Below are positions 6,729 through 7,816 of a DNA stretch of 7,816 nt, piece after piece. The notes under the pieces are model-generated. The model was given only the letters and a program-made list of their open reading frames with translations. It was not told the origin of the DNA and did not search any database. The stretch is from Clostridiales bacterium (GTDB lineage: Bacteria; Bacillota; Clostridia; Lachnospirales; Anaerotignaceae): assembly GCA_021202325.1 (NCBI GenBank), contig JAJQDF010000157.1, positions 1-7,816 on the forward strand. The letters are read 5' to 3'. Positions within the stretch are counted from its first letter, which is position 1. Every line of letters begins with the position of its first letter. A program made the translations under genes and the position numbers.

Positions 6729-6789
6729 CCGTATTTTTGTTTAATTAATTATATGGGACTTGCACCTGACTTATGTCCAAAAAATACGG
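6729..6789. repeat. 10-bp inverted repeat around the M23 gene promoter
   Basis: CCGTATTTTT at 6729-6738 is repeated in inverted orientation at 6780-6789, enclosing the putative promoter. A second, shorter pair, GTCCCA (6720-6725) and TGGGAC (6754-6759), is interleaved with it. It could be an operator or DNA fold-back site. The AT-rich half makes chance plausible. Confidence 0.35.
6748..6774 (-). promoter_or_regulatory. Promoter of the M23 gene (SigA -10, or SigE-like)
   Basis: On the minus strand a perfect TATAAT (6753-6748) lies about 30 nt before the ATG, but no good SigA -35 box is found at 16-18 nt. Read as CATATAAT with an ATA 16 nt upstream (6774-6772), it resembles the sporulation sigma-E consensus (ATA, then CATAcanT). 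Both readings are possible. Confidence 0.5.
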
Positions 6790-6792
6790 CGC

Positions 6793-6821
6793 AAAAAAAG
6801 GAAGCCTAAACAATAGACTTC
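6793..6821 (-). terminator. Terminator of the HD-domain gene
   Basis: On the minus strand a 7-bp stem (6821-6815 with 6807-6801, one T-G wobble) with a 7-nt loop is followed by CTTTTTTT. It lies 19 nt after the HD gene stop codon and separates that gene from the M23 gene. Confidence 0.75.
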
Positions 6822-6840
6822 TAAATGTGCTAATTTCGCC

Positions 6841-7428
6841 TTATGCAATGAAATTCAATATCAGTCTGAATCGGTGACCGACAAATTTGGCTCCGGCGGC
6901 TGTGCTGTCGGCGGCATTTGCGGCTTTTTTTGCCATAAAACTGCATGAACCGACCACTGCCTCCATAACGGCGCAGTATTTATCCGACAATGAAACTGCC
7001 ATGGACTCCTTGTACTTAGGTCTGCCCATGGATGTGCAGGGCCACATGTGGTTGACAATTGCATCCTTTTCAATGTCGTTTAAGTCAAATATTTTTTCGG
7101 AATTTTCCAAAGCATCAAAAGGGTGATTCTTTAACAGCTTGTTTCCGTTTTCATCGGTACTGGTATTCTCAAAGAAATATAAATCATGCATAAGACCGGC
7201 TCTCGCTGCAGAACGATAGTCCCAGCCAAAATATCTGCATATGCAGTAGCTGTAGTAGGACACGTTCAGGGAGTGCTGAAACCTGGTTGTAAAATGATGA
7301 TGCTTAAAGTTTTCCAGCTTATCGACCTCGACATTATTTATAATGCCGTCAACGCAGTCGAGATATGTAACAGCCTTAATATTATCAGCATCATAAACAT
7401 TAAATCTTGAACCGGTTATTTTCAACAT
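6841..7428 (-). CDS. HD-domain metal-dependent phosphohydrolase, substrate unknown
   Basis: The protein has 195 residues starting at ATG 7428. The HD-superfamily metal ligands are visible in order: His52 (FQHSLNV), His81-Asp82 (LMHDL), His102 (NHPFDALENSE, like the HPxxGAEI of HDIG and HD-GYP proteins), His127 (IVNHMWP) and Asp149 (LSDKY). This pattern indicates a probable two-metal HD phosphodiesterase or phosphohydrolase in the cytoplasm. No second domain, signal peptide or membrane segment is seen, and the sequence does not match RelA/SpoT, dGTPase or CCA-enzyme layouts. GGAG at 7443-7440 is 11 nt before the ATG, a long spacing. The gene has its own promoter (7487-7515) and terminator, so it is probably monocistronic. 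Its substrate (nucleotide, cyclic dinucleotide or other) cannot be told. Confidence 0.88.
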   Translation of the reverse strand: MLKITGSRFNVYDADNIKAVTYLDCVDGIINNVEVDKLENFKHHHFTTRFQHSLNVSYYSYCICRYFGWDYRSAARAGLMHDLYFFENTSTDENGNKLLKNHPFDALENSEKIFDLNDIEKDAIVNHMWPCTSMGRPKYKESMAVSLSDKYCAVMEAVVGSCSFMAKKAANAADSTAAGAKFVGHRFRLILNFIA

Positions 7429-7451
7429 TTAACTACCAACTCCAGTTATTT

Positions 7452-7469
7452 TGCCGCCGTGAAGCGGCA
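7452..7469 (-). other. Small GC hairpin in the HD gene leader
   Basis: TGCCGC and GCGGCA flank a 6-nt loop in the 5' untranslated leader, between the predicted start near 7480 and the ribosome binding site. It is the most GC-rich spot in an AT-rich leader. It might stabilise the message or modulate ribosome access; no known riboswitch is recognised. Confidence 0.4.
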
Positions 7470-7486
7470 TAGGTTTTTACAGAACA

Positions 7487-7515
7487 ATTATAGCATATGA
7501 CGCTGACTATGACCA
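7487..7515 (-). promoter_or_regulatory. SigA-type promoter of the HD gene
   Basis: On the minus strand TATAAT (7492-7487) has an extended TG (7495-7494) and, after a 17-nt spacer, a weak -35 TGGTCA (7515-7510). The leader to the ATG at 7428 would be about 50 nt. It lies in the 117-nt gap after ybaK. Confidence 0.7.
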
Positions 7516-7545
7516 TAAAATAATTATTAAAAATTCGGTAGGAAA

Positions 7546-7816
7546 TCATTCCTTTGTAAGAGAAATCATTTCAGCCTCAACATATTCTGCCAGCTTTTCC
7601 GGGTTTATTATTATCTGACAGCCCCTCTGTCCGGCACTTACGCTTATCTCGTCAAAGAGTATGGCTGTCTCATCGATGAATGTCGGAAACTTCTTTTTCA
7701 TTCCGATTGGAGAACAGCCTCCCCTAATATACCTGGTGATGCCTAGAAGCTCCTTTACATGTATCATTTCAACCTTTTTATTTCCGGAAACTCCGGCGGC
7801 TTTTTTCAAGTCAAGC
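7546..7816 (-). CDS. ybaK: Cys-tRNA(Pro) deacylase YbaK/EbsC family (5' truncated by the window)
   Basis: YbaK hydrolyses cysteinyl-tRNA(Pro) formed by prolyl-tRNA synthetase in error, in trans, and so protects translation fidelity in the cytoplasm. The frame is open to the right edge, reading LDLKKAAG before residues that match the C-terminal half of the family: VELLxVKELL-like VEMIHVKELL, then YIRGGCSPIGMKKKFPTFID, then ISVSAGQRGCQIIINPEKL. About 90 of the usual 155-160 residues are visible. The TTG at 7809 is internal, because the family consensus continues upstream of it. The catalytic Lys region lies outside the window. No clear terminator is seen after the TGA at 7546-7548. The next gene on the same strand has its own promoter. 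Confidence 0.93.
   Translation of the reverse strand, partial: LDLKKAAGVSGNKKVEMIHVKELLGITRYIRGGCSPIGMKKKFPTFIDETAILFDEISVSAGQRGCQIIINPEKLAEYVEAEMISLTKE

Noticed and set aside
7452..7480. Plus-strand terminator (hairpin followed by GGTTTTTAC)
   Set aside because: No plus-strand gene ends nearby and the stem is only 6 bp; it is more simply a leader hairpin of the minus-strand HD gene.

Overview
The window looks like a chromosomal segment of a Gram-positive anaerobe, most likely Bacillota, class Clostridia. The clues are a secreted protein with InlB-type repeats and three C-terminal S-layer homology (SLH) domains, the adjacent lon and engB genes as in Bacillota, a membrane-anchored M23 endopeptidase of the SpoIIQ/SpoIVFA architecture, TTG and GTG codons competing as starts, and SigA-like promoters with extended -10 boxes. 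Genus cannot be fixed from the sequence.

Layout from left to right: (1) the 3' part of a large SLH surface protein gene, open from the first base to 2495; (2) a 421-bp non-coding gap holding several hairpins, which together form a degenerate foldback element at 2487-2853, followed by a promoter; (3) lon (TTG start at 2917) and engB, 1 nt apart and probably co-transcribed; (4) a bidirectional terminator between convergent genes; (5) on the minus strand, a membrane-anchored M23 peptidase gene split into two reading frames by an apparent -1 frameshift near 6323-6335; (6) a minus-strand HD-domain phosphohydrolase gene with its own promoter and terminator; (7) the 3' part of a minus-strand ybaK (Cys-tRNA(Pro) deacylase) gene running off the right edge.

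The genes are mostly housekeeping: protein quality control (Lon), 50S ribosome assembly (EngB), translation fidelity (YbaK), with cell-envelope functions (SLH protein, M23 peptidase). No CRISPR array, transposase, toxin-antitoxin pair or defence gene is visible. The two items that ordinary annotation does not explain are the foldback element between the SLH gene and lon, whose two arms carry matching hairpins that differ by compensated base pairs, and the frame break in the M23 peptidase gene.
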